NCBI GenBank assembly: GCA_038250235.1
Contig: JBBSCO010000098.1
Location: 1-6,870 of the forward strand
Origin: JAAUTS01 sp038250235
Lineage (GTDB): Bacteria > Verrucomicrobiota > Verrucomicrobiia > Methylacidiphilales > JAAUTS01
Length of the DNA: 6,870 nucleotides
Direction of reading: 5' to 3'
Shown here: piece by piece, positions 1 through 5,982 of the stretch
Layout of the letters: each line of letters opens with the position of its first letter
Position numbering within the stretch: position 1 is the first letter of the stretch
Position numbers and translations under genes: made by a program
The notes under the pieces: generated by a model
The model's database searches: none
What the model saw: the letters and a program-made list of their open reading frames with translations, nothing else
Told to the model about the DNA's origin: nothing

Positions 1-1
1 C

Positions 2-73
2 ACGTCAATACGCGGGACTGACCCCATTTGGACGTCAATACGCGGGACTGACCCCATCTGTCGACCCCATTTG
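2..73. repeat. Tandem 30-bp repeats with core ATACGCGGGACTGACCCC
   Basis: Two head-to-tail copies of a 30-bp unit occupy 2-31 and 32-61 and differ only near the end (ATTTGG against ATCTGT). A truncated tail, GACCCCATTTG, follows at 63-73. The core ATACGCGGGACTGACCCC recurs in the same orientation at 5745-5762. Read on the minus strand the core contains GGGGTCAGTCCC, which can form a small stem. Such short GC-rich repeats often lie near REP-associated (Y1/RAYT) transposases; that link is inference, because no transposase gene is in the window. The left edge of the window cuts the array, so more copies may lie outside. Confidence 0.85.
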
Positions 74-114
74 TGTGATGTGCAATACAAATTATGAGTA
101 ATGAAGGGAGAACA

Positions 115-270
115 ATGAATTTCAACGCTAATCCCGCGTTAATCCCGCATAAGACGGGACGAATGGACTCTCAGAACTCCGCAAGAAAAGTCCCAATCGC
201 TCTTCCCAGAATCCGTCCAAATGCCGTTGCGCTGGTGCGGTTCACTTCTTCACCCCTTGCGGAGTCATAG
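115..270 (+). CDS. Doubtful 51-aa ORF with a good Shine-Dalgarno sequence
   Basis: An ATG at 115 is preceded by AAGGGAG at 104-110, a well-spaced ribosome binding site, and opens a 51-codon frame ending in TAG at 268-270. The predicted peptide starts MNFNANPALIPHKTG and resembles nothing I recognise. Its second half (from 171) is antisense to the conserved C-terminal part of the M14 peptidase gene, so that part is probably a shadow. The frame could be a chance ORF, a small peptide gene, or the surviving 5' end of a gene removed when the flanking repeats rearranged. The ribosome binding site is the only real evidence for it. Confidence 0.18.
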   Translation: MNFNANPALIPHKTGRMDSQNSARKVPIALPRIRPNAVALVRFTSSPLAES

Positions 271-1280
271 GGGATTTCCACGGAGGCGGAGAGAACATTG
301 TCCGGTTGACATTCTGCCCATCGACTGAAGCTGAGCAGGTGAGCTTCATTTTTCCCCGTATTCCAAGCCTCTCCAAATGGAAGGTAGTCCTCCATGGCAA
401 AAGGGAGCGGCCCGTCGTTGTGGCTTTCGATCAGATGTCCCAATCGCCGCTGCGCTTCCGCATTTGCTTCCCTCCGGCTTCCGACGATGTAGAGGCAGTC
501 ATTGTGTTTTCCACGAATCCACGGGCAGTGGAGGTCGATAATCGCAAAGGGCTGGCCGCCGCACCGGGACAGTATCCATTGCCGGATCGCGGCGGTTTCA
601 GGGTAGATTGACGGCTCAAGATAGTCGCGGTTGTGATCATGCGGAATACGCAATTTACCCTGATCCCCGTTTTCCACACCATCCCGGTCCACAAAGGGAA
701 CAAAGTGTGTTTCAAATTTTGCCGCTTTTGAATTTTCCACCAAATCCAATAACCAGCCTTCCAGCACATAGCTCGCCATCATCTCGCAGGCATGATGACG
801 GGCGGTCACAATCAAATGACCGGAAACACGGTCACCGCCTGCGGGAATTGTAAACATTTCCACAGGCCGTCCCCCGCGTGATTCACAAAGTGTCTGCACT
901 CGAAGCCGGGGATTCTGTCGGTGGGGTTGGAGCGCCCGGTCGAGATCGAACCCGGTGTAGGGCATGCCCACGCTCAGCCGGATTTCAGCGCAATCCGGTG
1001 GAACATCCACGTGAAATCCCCATTCGCCCTCCAAGGACTCCGCGCCCAGCCAGTTCCAGGAAAGCCCGCCGTCCAGACTCATCGCCGGTCCCCGGGTGCT
1101 GAGGGTCCATGGGCGCGAGATTTCAAATTGCAAGCGTTGTCCAGCCGCTCCACTCAAACCAAAAGCCCAGTAAAACCAAGGCTCTGAGGTGTCACGAAGA
1201 TCGGGCCGAAAACGAATGCGATTTCCGGAAATCTCATCAAGGATCGCATTTCCTGCGGGGAAACCGGTGCGGAATTCCAT
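171..1280 (-). CDS. M14 zinc carboxypeptidase, cytosolic-carboxypeptidase-like
   Basis: The 369-aa product is a metallocarboxypeptidase that should remove C-terminal amino acids from peptides in the cytoplasm; no signal peptide is present. Residues about 18-120 resemble the beta-sandwich N-domain of Nna1/CCP-like M14 enzymes (WFYWAF near 35, SLDGGLSW at 68-75, MPYTGFDL at 106-113). The catalytic domain follows. H163 and E166 in ARHHACEMMASYVLEG and H251 in DLHCPW fit the zinc ligands, R218 in HDHNRDY fits the substrate-binding Asn-Arg motif, and E335 in SVEIPY fits the catalytic glutamate. The usual NPDG is DRDG at 199-202. All catalytic positions are intact, so an active enzyme is expected. 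ATG 1280 was chosen because a longer frame up to 1505 would overlap the aldolase and adds no family-like sequence. The gene starts 13 bases after the aldolase stop, so the two are probably cotranscribed. The natural substrate is unknown. Confidence 0.9.
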   Translation of the reverse strand: MEFRTGFPAGNAILDEISGNRIRFRPDLRDTSEPWFYWAFGLSGAAGQRLQFEISRPWTLSTRGPAMSLDGGLSWNWLGAESLEGEWGFHVDVPPDCAEIRLSVGMPYTGFDLDRALQPHRQNPRLRVQTLCESRGGRPVEMFTIPAGGDRVSGHLIVTARHHACEMMASYVLEGWLLDLVENSKAAKFETHFVPFVDRDGVENGDQGKLRIPHDHNRDYLEPSIYPETAAIRQWILSRCGGQPFAIIDLHCPWIRGKHNDCLYIVGSRREANAEAQRRLGHLIESHNDGPLPFAMEDYLPFGEAWNTGKNEAHLLSFSRWAECQPDNVLSASVEIPYDSARGEEVNRTSATAFGRILGRAIGTFLAEF

Positions 1281-1293
1281 ACACGACTCAAGT

Positions 1294-2337
1294 TCAGTTT
1301 CGAAGGGCTGCGCGGATCGCACCGACGAGTTCCTCGACTTCAGCAGAGCTGGTCGCCCATGAGCACATGAAACGATGCGCGCCCGCGATGAAATGATAAA
1401 ATTTCCACCCTTCCGCATGAAGCCGTGCGGCGGTTTCATCCGGCATCCGGATAAACACAGAGTTCGCCTCCACTGGGTAAGCGATCTCCAAACCCGGGAG
1501 ATCACGGAGGGCGGCCTCCAATTCTTTTGCGCGGGCGTTGGCGTTGGCTGCCCGCGTCAGCCACGCCCCATTCTCAACGAGGGCGGCGAAAGGGGCGGAG
1601 AGAAATCGCATTTTGCTCGCCAATTGCCCCGCTTGTTTACAACGATAACCGAATTCAGCTCCCAGCTCTGGATCGAAAAAGACGACCGCCTCCCCAAAAG
1701 CCATGCCATTTTTGGTGCCGCCAAAACAGAGTACGTCAATGCCCTCCACCATCTTCGATGCAGGAATTCCCAGACTCACGACCGCATTGGCAAAGCGCGC
1801 TCCGTCCATGTGCACTCGGAGGCCTAGGGCCTTTGCGGCACACGCCACGCGGGAAATTTCTTCGCGGGTGTACACGGTACCGAACTCGGTTGCCTGGCTG
1901 ATGCTGACCAACTTCGGTTTCGGATAATGAATGTCCGACCGGCGGGAGACCATGCCTTCGATAGAAGCCGGGTCCAATTTTCCCTCCCTCGCTGGCACGG
2001 TGAGGACTTTTGTGCCGTTGGAAAAAAATTCGGGTGCCCCACATTCATCAGTCTCCAAATGCGCGCTCTCCGCGCAAATGACGCTGTGATAAGACTTGCA
2101 AAGCGCGGCGGTGGTCAGCGAATTCGCAGCGGTGCCATTGAAAACAAAATAGACATCGCAGGGACACCCAAAAACCTCCCTCAACAAATCCGTGGCCGCA
2201 GCTGTATAACCATCGTCCCCGTAACCGGCATGGTTGCCGTGGTTGGCCAACTCCAGCGCCCGCCACGCTTCGGGGCAGATGCCCGCAGTGTTGTCACTTG
2301 CAAATTGATAACGCCCCTTGGGGAATGTGGAAATCAT
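1294..2337 (-). CDS. ltaE: Low-specificity L-threonine aldolase (PLP-dependent)
   Basis: The 347-aa product belongs to the beta-eliminating lyase/threonine aldolase family of fold-type I PLP enzymes, which cleave L-threonine or L-allo-threonine to glycine and acetaldehyde. The N-terminus FASDNTAGICPEAW (12-25) is the family start. VFNGTAAN (65-72) fits the phosphate-binding loop, H93 in ESAHLETDECGAPE fits the histidine that stacks on the cofactor, HMDGARFANA (176-185) gives the Asp178/Arg181 pair, and K209 in CFGGTKNG is the expected Schiff-base lysine. Length is normal for the family. The start at 2337 has no clear Shine-Dalgarno sequence but fits the family N-terminus. An upstream 25-codon frame ends on this start codon as ATGA, so coupling is possible. 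It is first in a likely operon with the M14 peptidase. Whether it prefers threonine, allo-threonine or another beta-hydroxy amino acid cannot be told from sequence. Confidence 0.92.
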   Translation of the reverse strand: MISTFPKGRYQFASDNTAGICPEAWRALELANHGNHAGYGDDGYTAAATDLLREVFGCPCDVYFVFNGTAANSLTTAALCKSYHSVICAESAHLETDECGAPEFFSNGTKVLTVPAREGKLDPASIEGMVSRRSDIHYPKPKLVSISQATEFGTVYTREEISRVACAAKALGLRVHMDGARFANAVVSLGIPASKMVEGIDVLCFGGTKNGMAFGEAVVFFDPELGAEFGYRCKQAGQLASKMRFLSAPFAALVENGAWLTRAANANARAKELEAALRDLPGLEIAYPVEANSVFIRMPDETAARLHAEGWKFYHFIAGAHRFMCSWATSSAEVEELVGAIRAALRN

Positions 2338-2465
2338 CTTGAAAGAAAACTGCTTGCGGCACTCCGGGGCGCTGAGGTCCAGAGTGTGAAGCTAGCCGCA
2401 GGTGTTTCCATGATCTGAGGATGGTATTGCGCGTTTGTAAAGTCAAGCGCACGCCTTTTCGGAAC

Positions 2466-2482
2466 GCGGGGCGCCTCCCCGC
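2466..2482. repeat. GC-rich stem-loop, possible REP element
   Basis: GCGGGG at 2466-2471 pairs with CCCCGC at 2477-2482 around the 5-base loop CGCCT. It stands in the intergenic region between the GH-A gene and the aldolase. It lacks a T-tract, so it is not a standard intrinsic terminator. It would sit at the very 5' end of a transcript from the TATAAT box at 2489-2494. It may equally be a dispersed palindrome; only one copy is in the window. Confidence 0.5.
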
Positions 2483-2488
2483 ACCCTG

Positions 2489-2497
2489 ATTATACCA
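2489..2497 (-). promoter_or_regulatory. Extended -10 promoter for the aldolase-peptidase operon
   Basis: The minus strand reads TGGTATAAT from 2497 to 2489, a perfect TATAAT box with the TGn extension. No good -35 box lies 17 bases upstream (ATCGCT), as is usual for extended -10 promoters. Transcription would start near 2482, giving a leader of about 145 nt that begins at the GC-rich stem-loop 2466-2482. A second, weaker candidate lies nearer the gene: TTGACT at 2446-2441 with CATCCT 17 bases later. Neither is tested. Confidence 0.45.
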
Positions 2498-2575
2498 TTT
2501 CAAATTGACTGAGCGATACGAACACGAATGGTGCCTGGGTATCTCATGGAGTCGCCCGCTCAAATCAATTTGATA

Positions 2576-3949
2576 TTAGTGCCACTCAGGACTGCCCCCC
2601 ACAGACATTGAGCTGAGAAGGACCATGCTGTTTGCTTCGCACTTGATTTCTGCACCAACTCCAAGATTGTAGATCATGTGGTCCAACGCGACAGGGAATC
2701 CATCCTGATCGGTTCTGCTGGATGTGTCGCTGTAAACGTAACGTTTTAGACTGATTTCAGAACCGTTGCTCATTCGCAGGCTGACCGTTCTGCATGTATC
2801 GGCCCGGTTGACGATGCAGAAGGTCCAGAGCCGCTGGTCCGGAGACCCAGGGACATCAACATAGGCCGCCAGGATGCGCACATCCCTGGATAACGATCCG
2901 GCCCGCACAATGGTTGACCCGTGAGGATAGTAGCGGGCAAGAAGAGCCCATGCATAGAACCATGGCTTTGTTGTCAAGCCGTCGGCCTTGCTTCGGCACA
3001 TCCCCCATGTGTAATTCAAATGGGAGTTGTCATCAAGCATCCAGGCTAGTATCGCCCAGCTCCCTGCGGTCGCGGCCTGCACGGCGTAGTCCGCCATCAG
3101 CACCCCATACCGGGGGTCGAGGTGGAGCGGATTGGTGGCGCTGCCGGATCCCTCCATCCAGAAGCCAGCCTCGCCGATGATGAGCGGCTTGTCTTTGGCC
3201 TTGGGATCTCCCGCCAAAGCATAATCCCAATTCGTTTTAAAGTAGTCGTGCAAAGCTCCCTCCCTGACAATCTCCTCCCCCGGGTAAGAGTGGATGACAT
3301 AGGCTCCCAACTCATTCTGGAGCTGGTCCACGGCGTTCCTGTGCCACTCATCCGCATTCGACTGATCCGAGCCCATGATCGCCACCTGGCGATCAAGACC
3401 CTTGCTTCGCAATTCGGCGGCAACGTTCTGTATCCCCTTCTTCCATCGGTCCCAGTCTTTGACCTCGTAGTTGGGCTCGTTCACCAAGGTAAAATACTTG
3501 ATGCATGTGTATCCCCTTTTGTTGATCAGGTGATCCAAGTAGGTTGATATGATCCCCGCATATTTCGGGTCTTCCACCTTGGCCACGTCGGGCGTTTTCA
3601 GCCAGGCGGGCTCTATTCCCCATTCAGCAAGCACCACTGTTGTCCCGAGTTTCTGGCAGACGTCCAAATGCCGATAGAGGGATCGCATCCCGGGAGAATC
3701 CCAGTCGTAGCGGTCGTTGCCCTGATAGCACCATCGGGCCTGCATCATGATTCGCGTGATCGGCAACCGCATCCATTCCACCCGCTTGCGGATGATTGCG
3801 AAATCCTGGTCGCTGACGCCTGAGGCGTCGTAGGCGTTGGAATCCCACTCGACGCCGAATCCAAGAAAATGTTCGCGAATGACATTCTGTGAATTTAATT
3901 CAACGGAAATCACGAGGTCTTGACTATGCATGGGAGTGGCGGATTTCAT
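2576..3949 (-). CDS. Clan GH-A glycoside hydrolase (TIM barrel), family not assigned
   Basis: The 457-aa product is a retaining glycoside hydrolase with a (beta/alpha)8 barrel and a C-terminal beta-sandwich. FLGFGVEWD (28-36) is the first strand region typical of GH30/39/51-like enzymes. E158 in TLVNEPNYE is the expected acid/base residue at the end of strand 4, HSYPGEE at 220-226 fits the strand-6 His-x-Tyr site, and E260 in LIIGEAGFW is the expected strand-7 nucleophile, 102 residues after the acid/base. The barrel ends near WMLDDN (303-308), and residues from about 345 form the small beta domain. There is no signal peptide, so it should act in the cytoplasm. ATG 3949 is fixed by a strong ribosome binding site. 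It lies 84 bases after the GH63-like gene on the same strand, suggesting one operon. The sugar and linkage it cleaves cannot be assigned; members of the GH5, GH30 and GH39 families are the alternatives. Confidence 0.88.
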   Translation of the reverse strand: MKSATPMHSQDLVISVELNSQNVIREHFLGFGVEWDSNAYDASGVSDQDFAIIRKRVEWMRLPITRIMMQARWCYQGNDRYDWDSPGMRSLYRHLDVCQKLGTTVVLAEWGIEPAWLKTPDVAKVEDPKYAGIISTYLDHLINKRGYTCIKYFTLVNEPNYEVKDWDRWKKGIQNVAAELRSKGLDRQVAIMGSDQSNADEWHRNAVDQLQNELGAYVIHSYPGEEIVREGALHDYFKTNWDYALAGDPKAKDKPLIIGEAGFWMEGSGSATNPLHLDPRYGVLMADYAVQAATAGSWAILAWMLDDNSHLNYTWGMCRSKADGLTTKPWFYAWALLARYYPHGSTIVRAGSLSRDVRILAAYVDVPGSPDQRLWTFCIVNRADTCRTVSLRMSNGSEISLKRYVYSDTSSRTDQDGFPVALDHMIYNLGVGAEIKCEANSMVLLSSMSVGGSPEWH

Positions 3950-3954
3950 ATAAG

Positions 3955-3964
3955 TCCTTCCTTT
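3955..3964 (-). promoter_or_regulatory. Strong ribosome binding site of the GH-A gene
   Basis: The minus strand reads AAAGGAAGGA from 3964 to 3955, five bases before the ATG at 3949. It is the only near-consensus Shine-Dalgarno sequence in front of a convincing gene here, and it decides against the internal ATG at 3931. Confidence 0.75.
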
Positions 3965-4033
3965 CTGAGCCCAGTTTTCCAGTTTTGCCGGGAGCGGGAT
4001 TTTTCTACAGCGTTCATCTTCAAAAAAACATGT

Positions 4034-5566
4034 TTACTGTGGCTCGATACGGATATTCCGAGATCCCCCATTCCAGTTCAGCTGAACAGTGAGGGGAATG
4101 TTTGAGGTAATATTGACTTGCGGTTCGTCAGTTGAGAGTGCGCGCCTCTCCGACCGCAACGATAACAGTCCCTTTGTGCCAAATGGGTAATCTTCCACGC
4201 CAAAGGCATCCGTGAGGTGAATGTTCCATATCAAGCATCCAGTGGGTGCGTCCGGCTGCAGACCAAAGACGCTCTCAAACAAAACTGCAACCGGACCTAG
4301 TCCACTCCAGCCAGTAAAGTCTCCTTTGGCCGGATTTCCAGGTGAAGCCGTTTCGGGAGCGTAGTTTTCCCAGACAGTGTTTGTCTCGTTAAACACTTTC
4401 GTAATATTCTCCACATGGTTGATGGCGATGGTAAAGGCAAGTTCGCTTTGCTTCTGTAAATGCAGACCACGCAATATCATTAGATTCGTCGGCGGCCAGA
4501 CGCCGCCAAGCCAATAGCCGCCGGTTGGGTCGTAGGAAGGATCTTTTGCTGAAAGTGACGGCACCCTGTGCGGACGATTAAAATGCAAGGGGTCCTTGAG
4601 CAAGGCCACCATGGACGCCAGTCGATCCTCTGGCAGTTGCTCATCGAGGAGCATCCAGAATCCACCCACGCCCAACATTTCACTAAGCGTTCCGTCACGG
4701 TGACGATCGACATAGGAGCACAGACCTTCGTTCCACATGGTTTCGTTGATGACCCGTCTGAGGAGGCTGGCTTCGCGGCGCATATCATCGGCCACATCGG
4801 GCCGTCCGAGAATGTCCGACATCTGCGTCAAAAGATGAGCCGAAAGCAAAGCCTGTGCGGTCGCATCGATCCAGCTCTGAAACCCGTGGTGAAAAAGATT
4901 ATTCCCCTCGGGCCACGGCCTGGTGCGGGGTTGGTTATCCATTCCGCAGCCCCATCCACAACTCCAGTAACTATGATCCGGCCAGGTTCTGTAGAAACGC
5001 ATCCAGCGATGGTAAGCCACGAGCGCAGGAAACACACGTGTCAGCCGATCGCGGTCGCCGAGTGTCAGCCATTGGTTCCACTCCGACCATGCCAGAATAT
5101 TAGGACCGGTGGATACAGGGTCGAAACGTGAGAAACGCTCTTGCCCAGTCGTCCAGTTGATCTCGCGACAGATATAGCCGTCTTTATGTTGCAGTCCGTA
5201 AAAGTTATCCAGAGTCTGCTGAAAGTTAAAAGCCCGGCGACCATAGCGTCCATATTCAAGAATAAACACACTGTCCCACATAAAGAGGCAACCATTGAAA
5301 GCAGTATCAATGAACGGGGCGATAAAACCGGTATTGGGCTTTGGATCCATCAGGTTCCGCCATGCGAGTTCCCACACCCGCCAGTAACAAGCGACAGTCT
5401 CTTCATGTCCCTGCCAGAAAGGCCTTGGGAGCAGACTGCGGGCAGATTCCCATGATGGTGGGGCAGTCAGATCGGGCTGCGTTGTGCGGAAAGTATTCTC
5501 AGAAAGAATTGGATCGTCGGTAACGTAGGTTGGGAGGTAAGGATCTTGATTCATAGATAGATTCAT
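4034..5566 (-). CDS. GH63/MGH1-like (alpha/alpha)6 glycosidase, trehalase-type fold
   Basis: The 510-aa product resembles bacterial GH63-type enzymes (mannosylglycerate hydrolase-like) and, more distantly, GH37 trehalases, which are inverting enzymes with an (alpha/alpha)6 barrel. FMWDSVFILEYGRYG (95-109) matches the substrate-binding Trp-Asp-Ser motif. D210 in GCGMDNQPR is the likely general acid. GGYWLGGVWPPTNLMILRGL (349-368) corresponds to the family's YWRGPVW-type motif, with Leu and Gly where Arg and Pro are usual. E400 in TVWENYAPE is the likely catalytic base, 190 residues after D210. A short beta-strand-rich tail follows from about 445. No signal peptide is seen, so the substrate is probably an imported small glycoside. 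It is first in a likely operon with the GH-A gene. Two start codons, 5566 and 5554, lie in a tandem duplication and neither has a Shine-Dalgarno sequence. The true substrate is unknown. Confidence 0.88.
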   Translation of the reverse strand: MNLSMNQDPYLPTYVTDDPILSENTFRTTQPDLTAPPSWESARSLLPRPFWQGHEETVACYWRVWELAWRNLMDPKPNTGFIAPFIDTAFNGCLFMWDSVFILEYGRYGRRAFNFQQTLDNFYGLQHKDGYICREINWTTGQERFSRFDPVSTGPNILAWSEWNQWLTLGDRDRLTRVFPALVAYHRWMRFYRTWPDHSYWSCGWGCGMDNQPRTRPWPEGNNLFHHGFQSWIDATAQALLSAHLLTQMSDILGRPDVADDMRREASLLRRVINETMWNEGLCSYVDRHRDGTLSEMLGVGGFWMLLDEQLPEDRLASMVALLKDPLHFNRPHRVPSLSAKDPSYDPTGGYWLGGVWPPTNLMILRGLHLQKQSELAFTIAINHVENITKVFNETNTVWENYAPETASPGNPAKGDFTGWSGLGPVAVLFESVFGLQPDAPTGCLIWNIHLTDAFGVEDYPFGTKGLLSLRSERRALSTDEPQVNITSNIPLTVQLNWNGGSRNIRIEPQ

Positions 5567-5577
5567 AGATAGATTCA
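5549..5577. repeat. 12-bp tandem duplication across the GH63-like start codon
   Basis: ATTCATAGATAG occurs at 5549-5560 and 5561-5572, followed by a partial ATTCA at 5573-5577. On the coding strand it duplicates the start, giving ATG at 5566 and 5554 with identical 12-base upstream contexts. As 12 is a multiple of three, both starts are in frame and the N-terminus is MNLSMNQ instead of MNQ. Confidence 0.9.
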
Positions 5578-5598
5578 GGTTTCACCCAACGTTTGTAA

Positions 5599-5614
5599 AG
5601 ATCGACGCCGATCT
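5599..5614. promoter_or_regulatory. Inverted repeat AGATCG-N4-CGATCT before the GH operon
   Basis: Perfect 6-bp arms AGATCG (5599-5604) and CGATCT (5609-5614) surround the 4-base loop ACGC, 33 bases upstream of the first start codon. It could be an operator for an unlinked repressor or a short leader hairpin. I cannot place a convincing promoter around it, so its role is inference from position and symmetry. Confidence 0.35.
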
Positions 5615-5741
5615 ATTTCGTCCAATAAAACCGCCTCCCAAAGATCACCCCCTGTTCATCACAGGATAAATCGCCCCCTCGTATCCCGTTCCGTGCGTGG
5701 TTGTCTGCCACTTGCAGAAAATACCGAAACAAGGAAATACA

Positions 5742-5786
5742 TCAATACGCGGGACTGACCCCATTTGCGTAGACCCCATTTGCGTA
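5742..5786. repeat. Second locus of the CGGGACTGACCCC repeat
   Basis: ATACGCGGGACTGACCCC, with its flanks TCA before and ATTTG after, occurs at 5742-5767 exactly as at 6-30 and in the same orientation. It is followed by a 15-bp perfect tandem repeat, GACCCCATTTGCGTA, at 5757-5771 and 5772-5786. The left copy at 51-73 also has an extra GACCCCATTTG after the core, so both loci share a core-plus-tail structure. Confidence 0.85.
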
Positions 5787-5802
5787 CAAAACCCCAGAAC
5801 AT

Positions 5803-5887
5803 CGCGTGGCGAGCACGCTCCTACAAGGGCCCCCTCTGTGGCCCTCTTCCTTTTGTTTTGTAGGCCGTCTCTGTGAGACGGCAGGGC
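5803..5887. repeat. REPIN-like inverted pair of REP palindromes
   Basis: One palindrome has arms GCGTG (5804-5808) and CACGC (5814-5818) and ends in CCTACAA (5820-5826). The other starts with TTGTAGG (5858-5864), followed by arms GCCGTCTC (5864-5871) and GAGACGGC (5875-5882) around TGT. The two therefore share the flank TTGTAGG in opposite orientations, each preceding a hairpin. A GTAG or GGAG tetranucleotide just 5' of a hairpin is the known signature of REP elements moved by RAYT transposases, and paired inverted REPs are called REPINs. A further stem CAGGGC/GCCCTG at 5882-5887 and 5899-5904 extends the structure. The RAYT itself is not in the window. Confidence 0.65.
5826..5845. repeat. 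Inverted repeat in the REP spacer, plus-strand terminator-like
   Basis: Arms AGGGCC (5826-5831) and GGCCCT (5840-5845) flank an 8-base loop. On the plus strand the T-rich run CTTCCTTTTGTTTT follows, which looks like an intrinsic terminator, but no plus-strand gene lies upstream. It is more probably part of the REPIN spacer structure. Confidence 0.35.
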
Positions 5888-5950
5888 TTGAAGATGCCGC
5901 CCTGACACAGTTGCTACATGCTACACTACAAGAAACGGTGCCCCCAAACA

Positions 5951-5976
5951 AAAAGCCCTGCCGAAGCAGGGCTTTT
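5951..5976 (-). terminator. Intrinsic terminator of the PEP-CTERM gene
   Basis: Perfect 11-bp arms AAAAGCCCTGC (5951-5961) and GCAGGGCTTTT (5966-5976) surround the tetraloop CGAA on the plus strand (TTCG on the minus strand). On the minus strand the stem ends in TTTTTGTTT, a good U-tract. It lies about 70 bases after the PEP-CTERM stop codon, so it should separate that gene from the GH operon. The A-rich base of the stem could let it work in both directions. Confidence 0.88.
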
Positions 5977-5982
5977 GAGGAG

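Noticed and set aside
2..73. CRISPR array
   Set aside because: Only two copies in direct contact without spacers, and no cas genes nearby.
143..159. Terminator for the M14 peptidase gene
   Set aside because: TCCCG and CGGGA can form a 5-bp stem with a 7-base loop on the minus strand, but there is no T-tract after it, so support is too weak.
1281..1505. N-terminal extension of the M14 peptidase by 75 residues
   Set aside because: It overlaps the conserved 3' end of the aldolase in another frame, is rich in Arg, Ser and Cys, and shows no family motif. ATG 1280 fits the domain start.
1375..1827. 150-aa plus-strand frame antisense to the aldolase
   Set aside because: The opposite strand encodes a complete aldolase with all active-site motifs; this frame is its shadow.
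2294..2563. 89-aa minus-strand frame across the aldolase upstream region
   Set aside because: It spans the promoter candidate and hairpin, overlaps the aldolase start in another frame, and has no family-like sequence.
2560..2575. Operator or terminator after the GH-A gene (CAAAT-CA-ATTTG)
   Set aside because: The arms are only five bases, AT-rich, and the loop of two bases is too small for a hairpin; likely chance.
5645..5908. 87-aa minus-strand frame in the gap between operons
   Set aside because: It runs through the REP palindromes and the CGGGACTGACCCC repeat, and its 'YANGVYANG'-like or 'QMGSTQMGS' repeats come from the 15-bp DNA repeat. No Shine-Dalgarno sequence or recognisable domain.
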